From contig JACJYA010000015.1 in NCBI GenBank assembly GCA_020636315.1, positions 1-64,000 on the forward strand: 64,000 nucleotides of DNA, read 5' to 3'. The DNA is from Lewinellaceae bacterium. GTDB lineage: Bacteria; Bacteroidota; Bacteroidia; Chitinophagales; Saprospiraceae. The notes below the pieces were generated by a model. The model did not search any database and was not told the DNA's origin. It saw only the letters and a list, made by a program, of their open reading frames with translations. Below, in pieces: positions 43,172 to 51,497 of the stretch. Positions within the stretch are counted from its first letter, which is position 1. Each line of letters starts with the position of its first letter. The position numbers and the translations under genes are program-made.

Positions 43172-43720
43172 TCACTGTTTAGGCGTGCTCTGGAAAAGTA
43201 CAACATGTATCATCAGTATTTTCATGGGCAGGGGGACAGACTCGTCGAGTTCATCGATAACTGCCCAATCCCTCGGGTCGCCCTCGAAGCTGGTGTACAT
43301 TTCGAAATGGCCGGAAGAACTGTTTCGGATCGTCCATTCATCCCAGATATTTCCATAGCGGCTATGAAGCGTCAGGGTGTGTTTCCCATCGGAGATGCGC
43401 CATTCGCGGAAATTGCCCCGCCAGACGGTCCGGGCACTGGCGATCTGGTTGTCGCCCCGGGCCTCCCATTCGTTGAGGTCTTCCCGCCATTTAAGCTTTA
43501 TAGTACCGGTTGATTCGCCCAGGCGGTACTGCCATTCCGTCCAGTCATCCTGCATCGCCCAGCGGAGGCGCAATTCGCCTTCATTCTCTTCATCGGTGGT
43601 AAAGACAGCCCATTCCGCGAAACTGTCATTCCAACGCGTGGCAACCCCTGTCAAGATTTGGGCTTGCAGGGAGGTAGATAAGCACAGGGATGCCACTAAT
43701 GCAGTATTGAATATCTTCAT
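43172..43720 (-). CDS. Secreted protein made of six Trp-rich repeats
   Basis: A 182-residue protein with signal peptide (KIFNTALVASLCLSTSLQA). The mature part is six repeats of 22-24 residues ending in a conserved EW or DW: WNDSFAEW (30-37), WAMQDDWTEW (54-63), WREDLNEW (78-85), WRGNFREW (100-107), YGNIWDEW (122-129) and FEGDPRDW (145-152). Each is followed by a short beta stretch. I do not recognise the family; the pattern suggests a small all-beta repeat solenoid or propeller. The last ~25 residues are hydrophobic. Upstream, 43749-43873, lies a palindromic element. Confidence 0.75.
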   Translation of the reverse strand: MKIFNTALVASLCLSTSLQAQILTGVATRWNDSFAEWAVFTTDEENEGELRLRWAMQDDWTEWQYRLGESTGTIKLKWREDLNEWEARGDNQIASARTVWRGNFREWRISDGKHTLTLHSRYGNIWDEWTIRNSSSGHFEMYTSFEGDPRDWAVIDELDESVPLPMKILMIHVVLFQSTPKQ

Positions 43721-43748
43721 GTTAATGAAACGCCGATCGGCCTAAATG

Positions 43749-43873
43749 GTTAGATTGTTTGATGGTTGCCTTCTGAAGGGCTGCGGGATTGTTATAGGGT
43801 TATATTATTACCTTCCGAGGCTGGAGTGAGTGTTCCGGCCTAGCGGGCAGCCTCCCTGCAAAACAATCTAACA
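43749..43873. repeat. 125-bp element bounded by 12-bp perfect inverted repeats
   Basis: GTTAGATTGTTT (43749-43760) and AAACAATCTAAC (43862-43873) are perfect inverted repeats 101 bp apart in the gap between two leftward genes. The interior has no coding character. The AACAATATAGCAATC flank resembles ACAATATAACAATTC at 9136-9150. Confidence 0.55.
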
Positions 43874-43898
43874 ATAGAGCCATTCAACAATATAGCAA

Positions 43899-44273
43899 TC
43901 AAAACGGCAGGTCATCGTCCGCCGAATCCGAAGCCGGTTCATTTTCAGCAGAGGGGAAAAAACCGTCGCCCGCATCCCCCGCCGGGGGAGGAGCCGCCGA
44001 ATCGGCGCTCACTTTCTCAAGGCGCCAGGCATTGAGGTTGGTGAAATATTTGCCCTGCCATTCCCGGCCTCTGAGGTCGAAGTGGACTTTCATTTCCTCT
44101 CCTTCTTCAAAGGGGTCGAGGAGCGCGCAGCGGTCCTGGACGAGCTGGAATTTTACGTATTGCGGGTAATTTCCGCTCTCGACCAGAATGACAAATTCTC
44201 TGGCCTGGAATGAGTCCGTCTTGTTTTCGGTCTCGTATTTCTTATGGAGTTTTCCTTCTACTTCAAAAGACAT
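43899..44273 (-). CDS. DUF3127 protein with SSB-like acidic tail
   Basis: This 124-residue protein begins MSFEVEGKLHKKYETENKTD, the DUF3127 start, with beta strands typical of an OB-like fold (REFVILVESGNYPQYVKFQL, MKVHFDLRGREW, YFTNLNAWRLEKV). After ~90 residues comes a Ala/Pro/Asp-rich linker and the final DDDLPF, like the protein-binding tip of single-stranded DNA-binding proteins. It may bind DNA or nucleic acid, but this is not established. The ATG at 44273 was chosen from the family start. It is separated from rsmG by 92 bp. Confidence 0.85.
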   Translation of the reverse strand: MSFEVEGKLHKKYETENKTDSFQAREFVILVESGNYPQYVKFQLVQDRCALLDPFEEGEEMKVHFDLRGREWQGKYFTNLNAWRLEKVSADSAAPPPAGDAGDGFFPSAENEPASDSADDDLPF

Positions 44274-44365
44274 AAGCTTATTCCTTGATATTGATTTTAA
44301 AAGGCTTCCAAAAGTACAAAAAAGGCAAGGAATCGGAAAGCGAGGCGCCAATTATTACCCTGTTT

Positions 44366-45001
44366 TCAATACTGCACGTACAGGATGTACTTTTCCTGGT
44401 AATATTCTTCATCAAAGAAATCAGACAGGGGATAAACTTCTGTATAGCTCCCCCGGGGCAATGCATCGAGCTCGGCTTGAATATCGCCTCCTTTAAGCGT
44501 GATCAGCCCATTGGGTAGAGCGTGTTGTTGTTTGTTTTTAATGAGGGGGAAGCTCCAGGCCACCAGTTTATCGAGGCTGGCCACGGCGCGGCATATCACA
44601 AAGTCGAACTTTTGCTTCAATTCTTCCGCCCGGATGTGGCGAGCACTGACATTCGTGAGCCCGAGCGCCCCCACAATCTCCTCCACCACCAAGACCTTCT
44701 TCCGGGTGCCATCGATAAGCGTAAACCGGGTTTTGGGAAAGAAAATGGCCAGCGGAATGCCCGGCAGGCCACCGCCGGTGCCCAGGTCGAGGATCTCCGC
44801 TCCGGGAGCAAAGTGGATAAGGCGGGCAATGCCGAGGCTGTGGAGTATATGGTGAGCGTACAGGTTGTCGATATCCTTTCGGGAAATGACGTTGATCTTC
44901 TGGTTCCATTCTCTGTAGAGCGGGCCGAGCCGGGCAAGTTGTTGCTGCTGCTGCTCCGTCAGCTGAGGGAAATATTTAAGGATGTCCTCCATATTTTTCA
45001 T
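44366..45001 (-). CDS. rsmG: 16S rRNA (guanine-N7)-methyltransferase RsmG
   Basis: A 211-residue SAM enzyme that methylates G527 in 16S rRNA. The SAM motif I is DLGTGGGLPGIPLA, followed by LIDGTRKKVLVVEEI and CRAVASLDKLV. The N-terminal helical region (WNQKINVISRKDIDNLYAHHILHSL) is family typical. The start ATG overlaps the stop of the upstream pseudouridine synthase gene as ATGA, so translation is coupled. This rRNA-modification pair with DUF4834 forms a three-gene operon. Confidence 0.95.
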   Translation of the reverse strand: MKNMEDILKYFPQLTEQQQQQLARLGPLYREWNQKINVISRKDIDNLYAHHILHSLGIARLIHFAPGAEILDLGTGGGLPGIPLAIFFPKTRFTLIDGTRKKVLVVEEIVGALGLTNVSARHIRAEELKQKFDFVICRAVASLDKLVAWSFPLIKNKQQHALPNGLITLKGGDIQAELDALPRGSYTEVYPLSDFFDEEYYQEKYILYVQY

Positions 45002-45696
45002 GATAAGGTTTCCCGGAAGGCCTGCCATACGGGGTCTTCTTCCGGCAATGGCGCCACCACTTCCTCCCATTCGCCGGATACGGGGTGGCGGAAGCGGAGT
45101 TTCCAGGCGTGCAGGTGAATGGAGCGGCCGGGGTTGCCCCGCTTTGCTCCGTACTTTACATCTCCTTTGATGGGGCAGCCGATGGCGGCCAGTTGTGCCC
45201 GGATCTGATGATGGCGGCCGGTGTGCAGCCGGGTTTCCAGCAGATGGTAGTAATCGGTGCTGCCCAGGTAGCGGTAAGACAATTCCGCCTTTTTACTGCC
45301 GGCCTGTTCTTCATCGAATACCTGAGTGCGGTTGGTGCGCCCGTTCTTCTTCAGGTAATGAACCAGCGTATCTTCATCCTTTGGCGGCCTTTCCTGTACT
45401 GCCGCCAGGTAAACCTTTTCCACCTGGCGCAGGCGAAACTGCTCATTGAGGCTGGCCAGGGCTCCCGGCGTCTTGGCGAAGAGCGTCACTCCGCTGGCCG
45501 GGCGGTCTAACCGATGGATGAGGAAGAGCTTCGACTTACAGTAGATCTCTCCCAGGTTGCTCAGAGCCGTATCGCCGGTCTTGTCTCCCTGCACCGGCAG
45601 GCCTGCAGGTTTATTGAAGGCGATGAGCTGGTTGTTCTTGTAAAGCACCAGTGCTCCGATCGGGAATTCAGAGGGCTTTTTAATCGACTTCTTCAT
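44998..45696 (-). CDS. RluA-family pseudouridine synthase
   Basis: A 232-residue RluA-type synthase that isomerises uridine in rRNA or tRNA. The catalytic Asp is in HRLDRPASG; further motifs are NKPAGLPVQGDKTGD and TGRHHQIRAQLAAIGCPIKGD. There is no S4 domain. It overlaps rsmG by four bases downstream and the DUF4834-like gene by 17 bases upstream, so all three are transcribed as one unit. The exact target nucleotide is not predictable. Confidence 0.92.
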   Translation of the reverse strand: MKKSIKKPSEFPIGALVLYKNNQLIAFNKPAGLPVQGDKTGDTALSNLGEIYCKSKLFLIHRLDRPASGVTLFAKTPGALASLNEQFRLRQVEKVYLAAVQERPPKDEDTLVHYLKKNGRTNRTQVFDEEQAGSKKAELSYRYLGSTDYYHLLETRLHTGRHHQIRAQLAAIGCPIKGDVKYGAKRGNPGRSIHLHAWKLRFRHPVSGEWEEVVAPLPEEDPVWQAFRETLS

Positions 45697-45868
45697 AGTC
45701 TATGTATTCGTCCTCTTCCTGGCTGGAATCCTTTTTTCGGGGCGGCTGCTCATAATCGATGGGCTGCCTGCTCTGCTCATCCCGGCCGCTGCCCAGAGCA
45801 TTGGGGCCGAAGAAATATTTGTAAAGAGCATAGATGATAAGGCCGGTAAAGAACCATTTCAGTAACAT
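45680..45868 (-). CDS. Small DUF4834-like membrane protein
   Basis: A 62-residue protein with one N-terminal transmembrane helix (LKWFFTGLIIYALYKYFFG) and a charged tail rich in Glu/Asp/Tyr (SSQEEDEYIDYEEVD). Size and layout fit the small DUF4834 proteins of Bacteroidota, function unknown. It is the first gene of the rluA-rsmG operon, overlapping rluA by 17 bp. Confidence 0.65.
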   Translation of the reverse strand: MLLKWFFTGLIIYALYKYFFGPNALGSGRDEQSRQPIDYEQPPRKKDSSQEEDEYIDYEEVD

Positions 45869-45899
45869 GCGGATCGTTTTTCTAAAAGTAATATTCCCA

Positions 45900-45913
45900 G
45901 CAGGTTTACCTGC
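45900..45913. promoter_or_regulatory. Palindrome GCAGGTTTACCTGC in a divergent promoter
   Basis: Perfect 6-bp arms with a 2-bp centre, 32 bp upstream of the DUF4834-like start, in the 251-bp gap to the divergent DUF2723 gene. A regulator site is possible. The rest of the gap holds no gene. Confidence 0.35.
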
Positions 45914-46030
45914 AATGATATAAGGTTTTTATCACAATCTTTCCCATTTGCCGCCCCACAATTTTCAAACTTTGAAACAAATTGAAAGAGAAAACCGGGT
46001 GGCCTGCGGGCATCAGCAATAATTTTTTAC

Positions 46031-46038
46031 TTTTGCAG
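46031..46038 (+). promoter_or_regulatory. Bacteroidota-type -7 promoter element TACTTTTG
   Basis: Exact TAnnTTTG match 82 bp upstream of the DUF2723 gene, in an AT-rich stretch. Confidence 0.45.
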
Positions 46039-46119
46039 TTCATAAAATTAAACCCACCGTACAATTGATACACAGCACTTTGTAGTGATGTGGGATAGAT
46101 TAAACAACACGAATACTCA

Positions 46120-49100
46120 ATGGGATCAATGAAACGTCTTCATACAGCTGCCGGCTGGCTGGTTTTTGCCATTGCAATGACAGTTTACTTCTTTTCTGCG
46201 GAGCGCACCGGTAGCCTTTGGGACTGTGGCGAGTTTATTCTGGGCGCCTACAAGTTGCAGGTCGTCCACCCACCGGGAGCCCCCCTGTTCATGATCGTAG
46301 GGCGCATGTTCACCTGGATAGCTGAAATATTTTCGGATGACCCTGCGGATATCGCCTTTGCGGTCAACCTGATGTCCGGCATTTGCACTGCCTTTGCTGC
46401 CATGTTCATCTGCTGGATCACCATCATCCTCAGCCGCCTGGCCCTGATTGGCCGGGAAGGCGAACCGGATACCGGCCAGTCGATCGCCCTTGCCGGCGCC
46501 GGCATCTCGGCGGGCCTGGCCACTGCTTTTGCTACCTCAGTATGGTTTTCAGCTGTTGAAGGGGAAGTTTACGCCATGTCCACCTTCTTTACAACGCTCA
46601 CTCTTTGGTCGATGCTGAAATGGTACAGCCTGCCCGACAATCAGACTACTGACCGCTGGCTCCTGTTCACCGTCTATGCCGCCGGCCTCTCTATTGGAGT
46701 TCACCTTTTGAGCATTCTTACCTTCCCGGCGCTGGGCCTGTTTTACTACTATAAGAAATATGAAACCCACACCTGGAAAGGCATTCTTGCGGCTGCCGGC
46801 GCCGGAGTAGTGGGTATTGTGGCCATTCAATCGCTGATCATCGTCGGCATTCCCAAGTTGTGGGGAGCGATGGAGCTGTTCATGGTCAACAGCCTGGGCC
46901 TTCCTTTTCACACGGGCCTCATTCCTACGATACTGATCACCGGCGCGGTGATCTTCTTCGGCCTGAGGTATGCCCACCAGAGGCGTAGCCTCGTTCTGCA
47001 GCAACTGATCGTAGGGGCAACCCTGGTGATCATCGGCTTTTCCACCATCGGCGTTATCGTGGTGCGCGCCAATGCAGACCCCCCGATCAACATGAACGAC
47101 CCCCGGGATGCAATGCGGCTCATACCTTACCTCAACCGCGAACAATACGGGGAACGCGCCCTGTTGCGGGGGCCGTATTTCGATGCCAAACCCATCCAGT
47201 CAGAGACAACGGACCGTTACGGCCGGGTAGGCGACCATTATGAGATCGTTGACCAGAAGATATCCTACGTCTATCGGGATGCAGACAAAATGCTCTTTCC
47301 CCGGATGGGCGACTATACCCAGGGGCGCCCCGCGCTCTATAAGCGATGGATGGGCCTCGACCCCAACGCTCCCCTGCCGCCCGGCCGCCCCAACCAGGCC
47401 GACAACCTGAAATTCCTGTTCAATTATCAGCTGGGATGGATGTACTGGCGCTATTTCATGTGGAATTTCGCCGGCCGCCAGAACGGAGAACAGGGGTTCT
47501 ATCCCTGGGATAAGTCCAGTGGCCACTGGCTTTCCGGTATCTCATTCCTCGACAGCTGGCGCCTGTATAACCAAAGCGAAATACCCGAATCTATGAAGGA
47601 AGACCAGGCGCGCAACAAATATTACCTCCTGCCTTTCCTGTTCGGGATCATTGGCTTGTTCTTTCACTTTAAACAAAGAAATAACGAAGCGCTGGGCCTG
47701 CTGGCCATGTTCGTCATTACCGGTATCGGTATTATCATTTATTCGAACCAACCCCCCAATGAGCCCCGGGAACGGGATTATGTATTGGTGGGCTCCATCT
47801 TTACCTACTGCATCTGGATCGGCATGGCCGTGGTGGCCATTTTCGAGCAGCTCAGAGAAAGGCTGGGCCAAAGCGGGCCGGTAGCGGCAGCTCTGGCCTC
47901 TGTTGTCGTGCTGAGCGCTCCGGTGCTCATGGGCACTCAAAATTTCGACGACCACAGCCGTATGCACCATACCGGCGCCCGGGATTACGCCTCCAACTTC
48001 CTGCAAAGCTGTGAACCCAACGCCATCATTTTCACCTATGGTGATAATGACACTTATCCACTGTGGTATGCACAGGAAGTGGAGGGCATCCGAAAGGATG
48101 TTCGGGTGGTCAACCTGAGCCTTATTGCAGTCGATTGGTACATCAACCTGCTGCGCCGAAAGGTGAACGATTCGCCCCCCATCAAAATGTCCATCCCCAG
48201 AGATGCCTATCGGGGAAAGAAGCGGAATCAGGTCTTCTACTATAACCCGAGCGGGCAGGACCGGCCACAGAGCCTTCAGGATTTCATCGCGTTCATCGGA
48301 GAAGACCACCCCCTGCCTACTCAGTCAGGCCGGGAAATAGAGAGCCATTACCGGTCGAAGAACATTTTCATACCGGTCAACCGGGAGGAAGTGCTGGCCA
48401 ATGGCGTGGCCGGTATTGAAGATACGGCCAGGATTGTTTCCCGCATACCCCTGAGGATGCAGGGCAAGGATTATCTCATCAAAGACGAAGTAGCCATCCT
48501 CGATATCCTCGCCTCCAACCTTTGGGAGCGGCCTATTTATTTTGCCGTCACCTGTCGGCAGGAGAAACTCTTCGGCCTGGATGATTACCTTCAGTTGGAA
48601 GGATTGGCCCTGCGCATCGTCCCTGTGCGTTCGAAGAGCGACCCTCAATACGGCATTATAGGTAGTGGCGGAGTGAATACAGATGCAGTGTATGAAAATG
48701 TTATGGAGAAATTCCGGTGGGGCAATTTTGATAAATACCACATGTTTGTTGACCGTTCTTATGCGCCCAGTGTGCAGAGCCACCAACTGACCATGCGCCG
48801 GGCGGCCCTGCAAATGCTCCAGGAAGGCAAGCGCCAGGAGGCCATCGACATCATCGACAAGTATTTTGAGGCTTTCCCGGATATGAATTTCCCGTATGAT
48901 TACCGGGCTTATTACATGATCAGCGTATATATTCAGGCAGACGCCTATGATAAGGCCAAGCCCCACATGGAGATACTGGCCAACCGCCTGGCCAATCATC
49001 TGCGGTTTTATAATTCTATCGATGTGGATGTGCTGGAATCCAGCTTTGAGACCGATTACCTGCTGGCTATGCGCACCAAGGATGATATCATCCGGGATGC

Positions 49101-49203
49101 CAGACAAAATGGGGATACGGAATTCGTCGAAAAACTGGAGGCCCTGTTCCAGCCCTTCAACCTGGAAGGGCCCGAAAACATCCCGCCACCACCTAGTAAC
49201 TGA
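46120..49203 (+). CDS. DUF2723 (TMEM260-type) membrane protein, putative protein O-mannosyltransferase
   Basis: This 1027-residue protein starts with ~14 hydrophobic helices (to ~610) and ends in a soluble helical region. The first loop (ERTGSLWDCGEFILGAYKL, then VVHPPGAPLFMIVGRMF) holds the acidic residues typical of GT-C enzymes; a second family block is NQPPNEPRERDYVLVGS and YGDNDTYPLWYAQEVEG. DUF2723 is the domain of human TMEM260, reported to be a protein O-mannosyltransferase, so an O-glycosylation role of secreted proteins is likely; this is inference from the family. rpiB follows after 14 bp and may be co-transcribed. Confidence 0.9.
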   Translation: MGSMKRLHTAAGWLVFAIAMTVYFFSAERTGSLWDCGEFILGAYKLQVVHPPGAPLFMIVGRMFTWIAEIFSDDPADIAFAVNLMSGICTAFAAMFICWITIILSRLALIGREGEPDTGQSIALAGAGISAGLATAFATSVWFSAVEGEVYAMSTFFTTLTLWSMLKWYSLPDNQTTDRWLLFTVYAAGLSIGVHLLSILTFPALGLFYYYKKYETHTWKGILAAAGAGVVGIVAIQSLIIVGIPKLWGAMELFMVNSLGLPFHTGLIPTILITGAVIFFGLRYAHQRRSLVLQQLIVGATLVIIGFSTIGVIVVRANADPPINMNDPRDAMRLIPYLNREQYGERALLRGPYFDAKPIQSETTDRYGRVGDHYEIVDQKISYVYRDADKMLFPRMGDYTQGRPALYKRWMGLDPNAPLPPGRPNQADNLKFLFNYQLGWMYWRYFMWNFAGRQNGEQGFYPWDKSSGHWLSGISFLDSWRLYNQSEIPESMKEDQARNKYYLLPFLFGIIGLFFHFKQRNNEALGLLAMFVITGIGIIIYSNQPPNEPRERDYVLVGSIFTYCIWIGMAVVAIFEQLRERLGQSGPVAAALASVVVLSAPVLMGTQNFDDHSRMHHTGARDYASNFLQSCEPNAIIFTYGDNDTYPLWYAQEVEGIRKDVRVVNLSLIAVDWYINLLRRKVNDSPPIKMSIPRDAYRGKKRNQVFYYNPSGQDRPQSLQDFIAFIGEDHPLPTQSGREIESHYRSKNIFIPVNREEVLANGVAGIEDTARIVSRIPLRMQGKDYLIKDEVAILDILASNLWERPIYFAVTCRQEKLFGLDDYLQLEGLALRIVPVRSKSDPQYGIIGSGGVNTDAVYENVMEKFRWGNFDKYHMFVDRSYAPSVQSHQLTMRRAALQMLQEGKRQEAIDIIDKYFEAFPDMNFPYDYRAYYMISVYIQADAYDKAKPHMEILANRLANHLRFYNSIDVDVLESSFETDYLLAMRTKDDIIRDARQNGDTEFVEKLEALFQPFNLEGPENIPPPPSN

Positions 49204-49217
49204 TAATCAAAGGCCAG

Positions 49218-49661
49218 ATGAACAGAAAAATAGCCATCGGTTGTGACCATGCGGGCTTCCCCTACAAGGAAAGCATTTTAAGGCTCCTGAGGTCAAAAGG
49301 CATAGAAGTGCTTGATTTTGGGACGGACTCGGCCGAATCCGTTGATTACCCCGACTTTGCCCATCCTGTTGCCGAGGAAGTAGCCTCCGGAAAGGCCGGA
49401 ATGGGGATGGTCATGTGTGGCAGCGGAAATGGCATAGCCATGACGGTAAACAAGCACCGGGGTGTCCGGGCCGCCATCTGCTGGAACGAGGAGCTGGCCC
49501 GCCTGGCCCGCCGGCACAATAATGCCAACGTACTTTCCATTCCCGTTCGTTTCGTTTCCGAAGAAATGGCTCTGGCCATGGTTGATGCATTTCTGGAAAC
49601 CGAGTTCGAAGGAGGGCGCCACGCCCGGCGCGTTGACAAGATCAACCCCGGCGGAGGATAG
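49218..49661 (+). CDS. rpiB: Ribose-5-phosphate isomerase B
   Basis: This 147-residue isomerase interconverts ribulose-5-phosphate and ribose-5-phosphate. It shows the RpiB pattern IAIGCDHAGFPYKE, DFGTDSAESVDYPDFA, the active-site CGSGNG (Cys67) and RAAICWNEELARLARRHNNANVL. Length is normal. A strong hairpin follows 15 bp after the stop, ending the DUF2723-rpiB unit. Confidence 0.95.
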   Translation: MNRKIAIGCDHAGFPYKESILRLLRSKGIEVLDFGTDSAESVDYPDFAHPVAEEVASGKAGMGMVMCGSGNGIAMTVNKHRGVRAAICWNEELARLARRHNNANVLSIPVRFVSEEMALAMVDAFLETEFEGGRHARRVDKINPGGG

Positions 49662-49676
49662 AAAACAAGTGGTGTC

Positions 49677-49709
49677 AGCTGGAAGGCACTTCAGAAGTGC
49701 TTTCCAGCT
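49677..49709 (+). terminator. Long hairpin terminator after rpiB
   Basis: AGCTGGAAGGCACTTC (49677-49692) pairs with GAAGTGCTTTCCAGCT (49694-49709) at 15 of 16 positions, with a one-base centre. No long T tract follows, so termination or 3'-end protection are both possible. Confidence 0.6.
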
Positions 49710-49834
49710 TGCTGATAAAAATATCAGACATCTTACAGCGGCACTATACACCATTCATCAATAAATATTAACTTCAATCGCCAGCCCAACTGCCCCGGGC
49801 CGGCGATTGTCATTTTTCGACCAATCCGCCAATC

Positions 49835-51424
49835 ATGAAAAAATTATTGACCGCTTTGCTTATCGCCTTTTGCCTGCCGGTTTTCGGCCAGTACCAACCC
49901 GCCGGAGAGCAGCCTGGGGAAACGCCCGCCGTATTCGGGGCGATGATCGGCGCCGAAGGGCTGGAGGAGCATCTGGCCATCCTGGCCTCCGATGAATTTG
50001 AAGGCCGGGAAACCGGACAGCCAGGGCAACGAAAAGCAGCTGAATACATCGCCGGGGTTTTTCAGGGTTATGGCTTTCCTAAAGTAGTAGGCGACAGTTC
50101 CTATTTTCAGAAAATCGCCTTCACTGCCGAGAGCTGGAACCGCGTCGGTTTGTCCATCAATGGAGACGATTTCCGCCACCTCTGGGATTATTATTCCTAC
50201 CCTTCAACCAATGCCTCCCTGCCAGAGGCCACTTTTGAAGAAGTGCTTTTCCTGGGTTACGGTATCGAGTCGGAACGCTACAACGACTACAAAGATGCAG
50301 ATGTGAATGGAAAAGCCATCCTGATCTACGACGGAGAACCGGTGGATGCGTCGGGCATTTCCCGGGTCACCGGCACAGAGGAGCGCTCGGAGTGGGCCAC
50401 CGACTGGCGCAAAAAGCTGCGCCTGGCACGCAAAAAGGGCGCCAGCCTGGTGCTGATCATCGATGGGAACTTCAAGCAGAACGTGGACCAGGCCCGCCGG
50501 GCCATCTTCAACACGGGACTGCAATACGGAGAAGGGGAAAAACCGGAACTGCATTACGCCAATAACTGCTTCATCACCACCAAGGTGGCCAGGGAAATAC
50601 TGGGCAAAGATTATAAGAAAGTGATCCGTGCCAGAAAGAACATGCAGAAGAAGGGGAAACCGAAAGCGGTGCCTCTGAAATGCCGGCTTACCATACGGCA
50701 GGAAAAGTTCAGGCGGCAGGTTCTGGGTGAGAATGTGCTGGGATATATCGAGGGTACGGATGAAAAACTGAAAAAAGAGCTACTCATCGTTACTGCCCAT
50801 TACGACCACCTGGGCCGACGAGGCCCCGCTATTTACAACGGCGCTGACGATAACGGCTCTGGCACCGCTGCCGTCCTGGAAGTGGCCGAGGCTTTTGCCG
50901 AAGCCAGAAAACAGGGCGCAGGGCCGCGGCGCAGCGTGCTGTTCATGCTGGTATCCGGTGAGGAAAAAGGCCTGCTGGGCTCTCAGTATTATGTGGAACA
51001 CCCGGTTTTCCCGCTGGAAAACACCATTGCCGATATCAATGTCGATATGGTGGGGCGGGTCGATGAAAAACACAAGGATAACCCAGAGTACATTTACGTC
51101 ATCGGTTCCGACCGCCTGAGCACCGAGCTGCATCAGATCAACGAACAGGCCAACGCCACCTATACGAAACTGGAACTGGATTATACTTACAATGCCGAGG
51201 ATGACCCCAATCGCTATTACTACCGCTCCGACCATTACAACTTCGCCCAGCGTGGCATTCCCGCCATTTTTTATTTTAACGGCACTCATGCGGACTATCA
51301 CCGCACTTCTGATACCGTGGATAAGATCCAGTTCGGCAAAATGGCAAAAATAGCTCAATTGGTCTTCTACACCGCCTGGGAGCTGGCCAACCGGGAGGAG
51401 CGCATCAAAGTGGATGTGAAGTAA
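49835..51424 (+). CDS. M28 family zinc aminopeptidase, secreted
   Basis: A 529-residue protein with signal peptide (KKLLTALLIAFCLPVFG). The catalytic domain (~300-529) has His322 and Asp324 (TAHYDHLG), bridging Asp339 (NGADDNGSG), catalytic Glu376/Glu377 (SGEEKGLLG), a ligand Asp in INVDMVGRVD and the last His in HADYHRTSDT. Between 100 and 300 lies a PA-like insertion (VLFLGYGIE, AILIYDGEP, GASLVLIIDGNF). There is no T9SS tail, so a periplasmic or outer-membrane-associated aminopeptidase is likely. Confidence 0.93.
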   Translation: MKKLLTALLIAFCLPVFGQYQPAGEQPGETPAVFGAMIGAEGLEEHLAILASDEFEGRETGQPGQRKAAEYIAGVFQGYGFPKVVGDSSYFQKIAFTAESWNRVGLSINGDDFRHLWDYYSYPSTNASLPEATFEEVLFLGYGIESERYNDYKDADVNGKAILIYDGEPVDASGISRVTGTEERSEWATDWRKKLRLARKKGASLVLIIDGNFKQNVDQARRAIFNTGLQYGEGEKPELHYANNCFITTKVAREILGKDYKKVIRARKNMQKKGKPKAVPLKCRLTIRQEKFRRQVLGENVLGYIEGTDEKLKKELLIVTAHYDHLGRRGPAIYNGADDNGSGTAAVLEVAEAFAEARKQGAGPRRSVLFMLVSGEEKGLLGSQYYVEHPVFPLENTIADINVDMVGRVDEKHKDNPEYIYVIGSDRLSTELHQINEQANATYTKLELDYTYNAEDDPNRYYYRSDHYNFAQRGIPAIFYFNGTHADYHRTSDTVDKIQFGKMAKIAQLVFYTAWELANREERIKVDVK

Positions 51425-51497
51425 TTTCCGGCCGGCATTGCTCATCTCCTGCTGAAAAATCAATATATTCATGACTCTATAGGCAAAAAACAAAACG

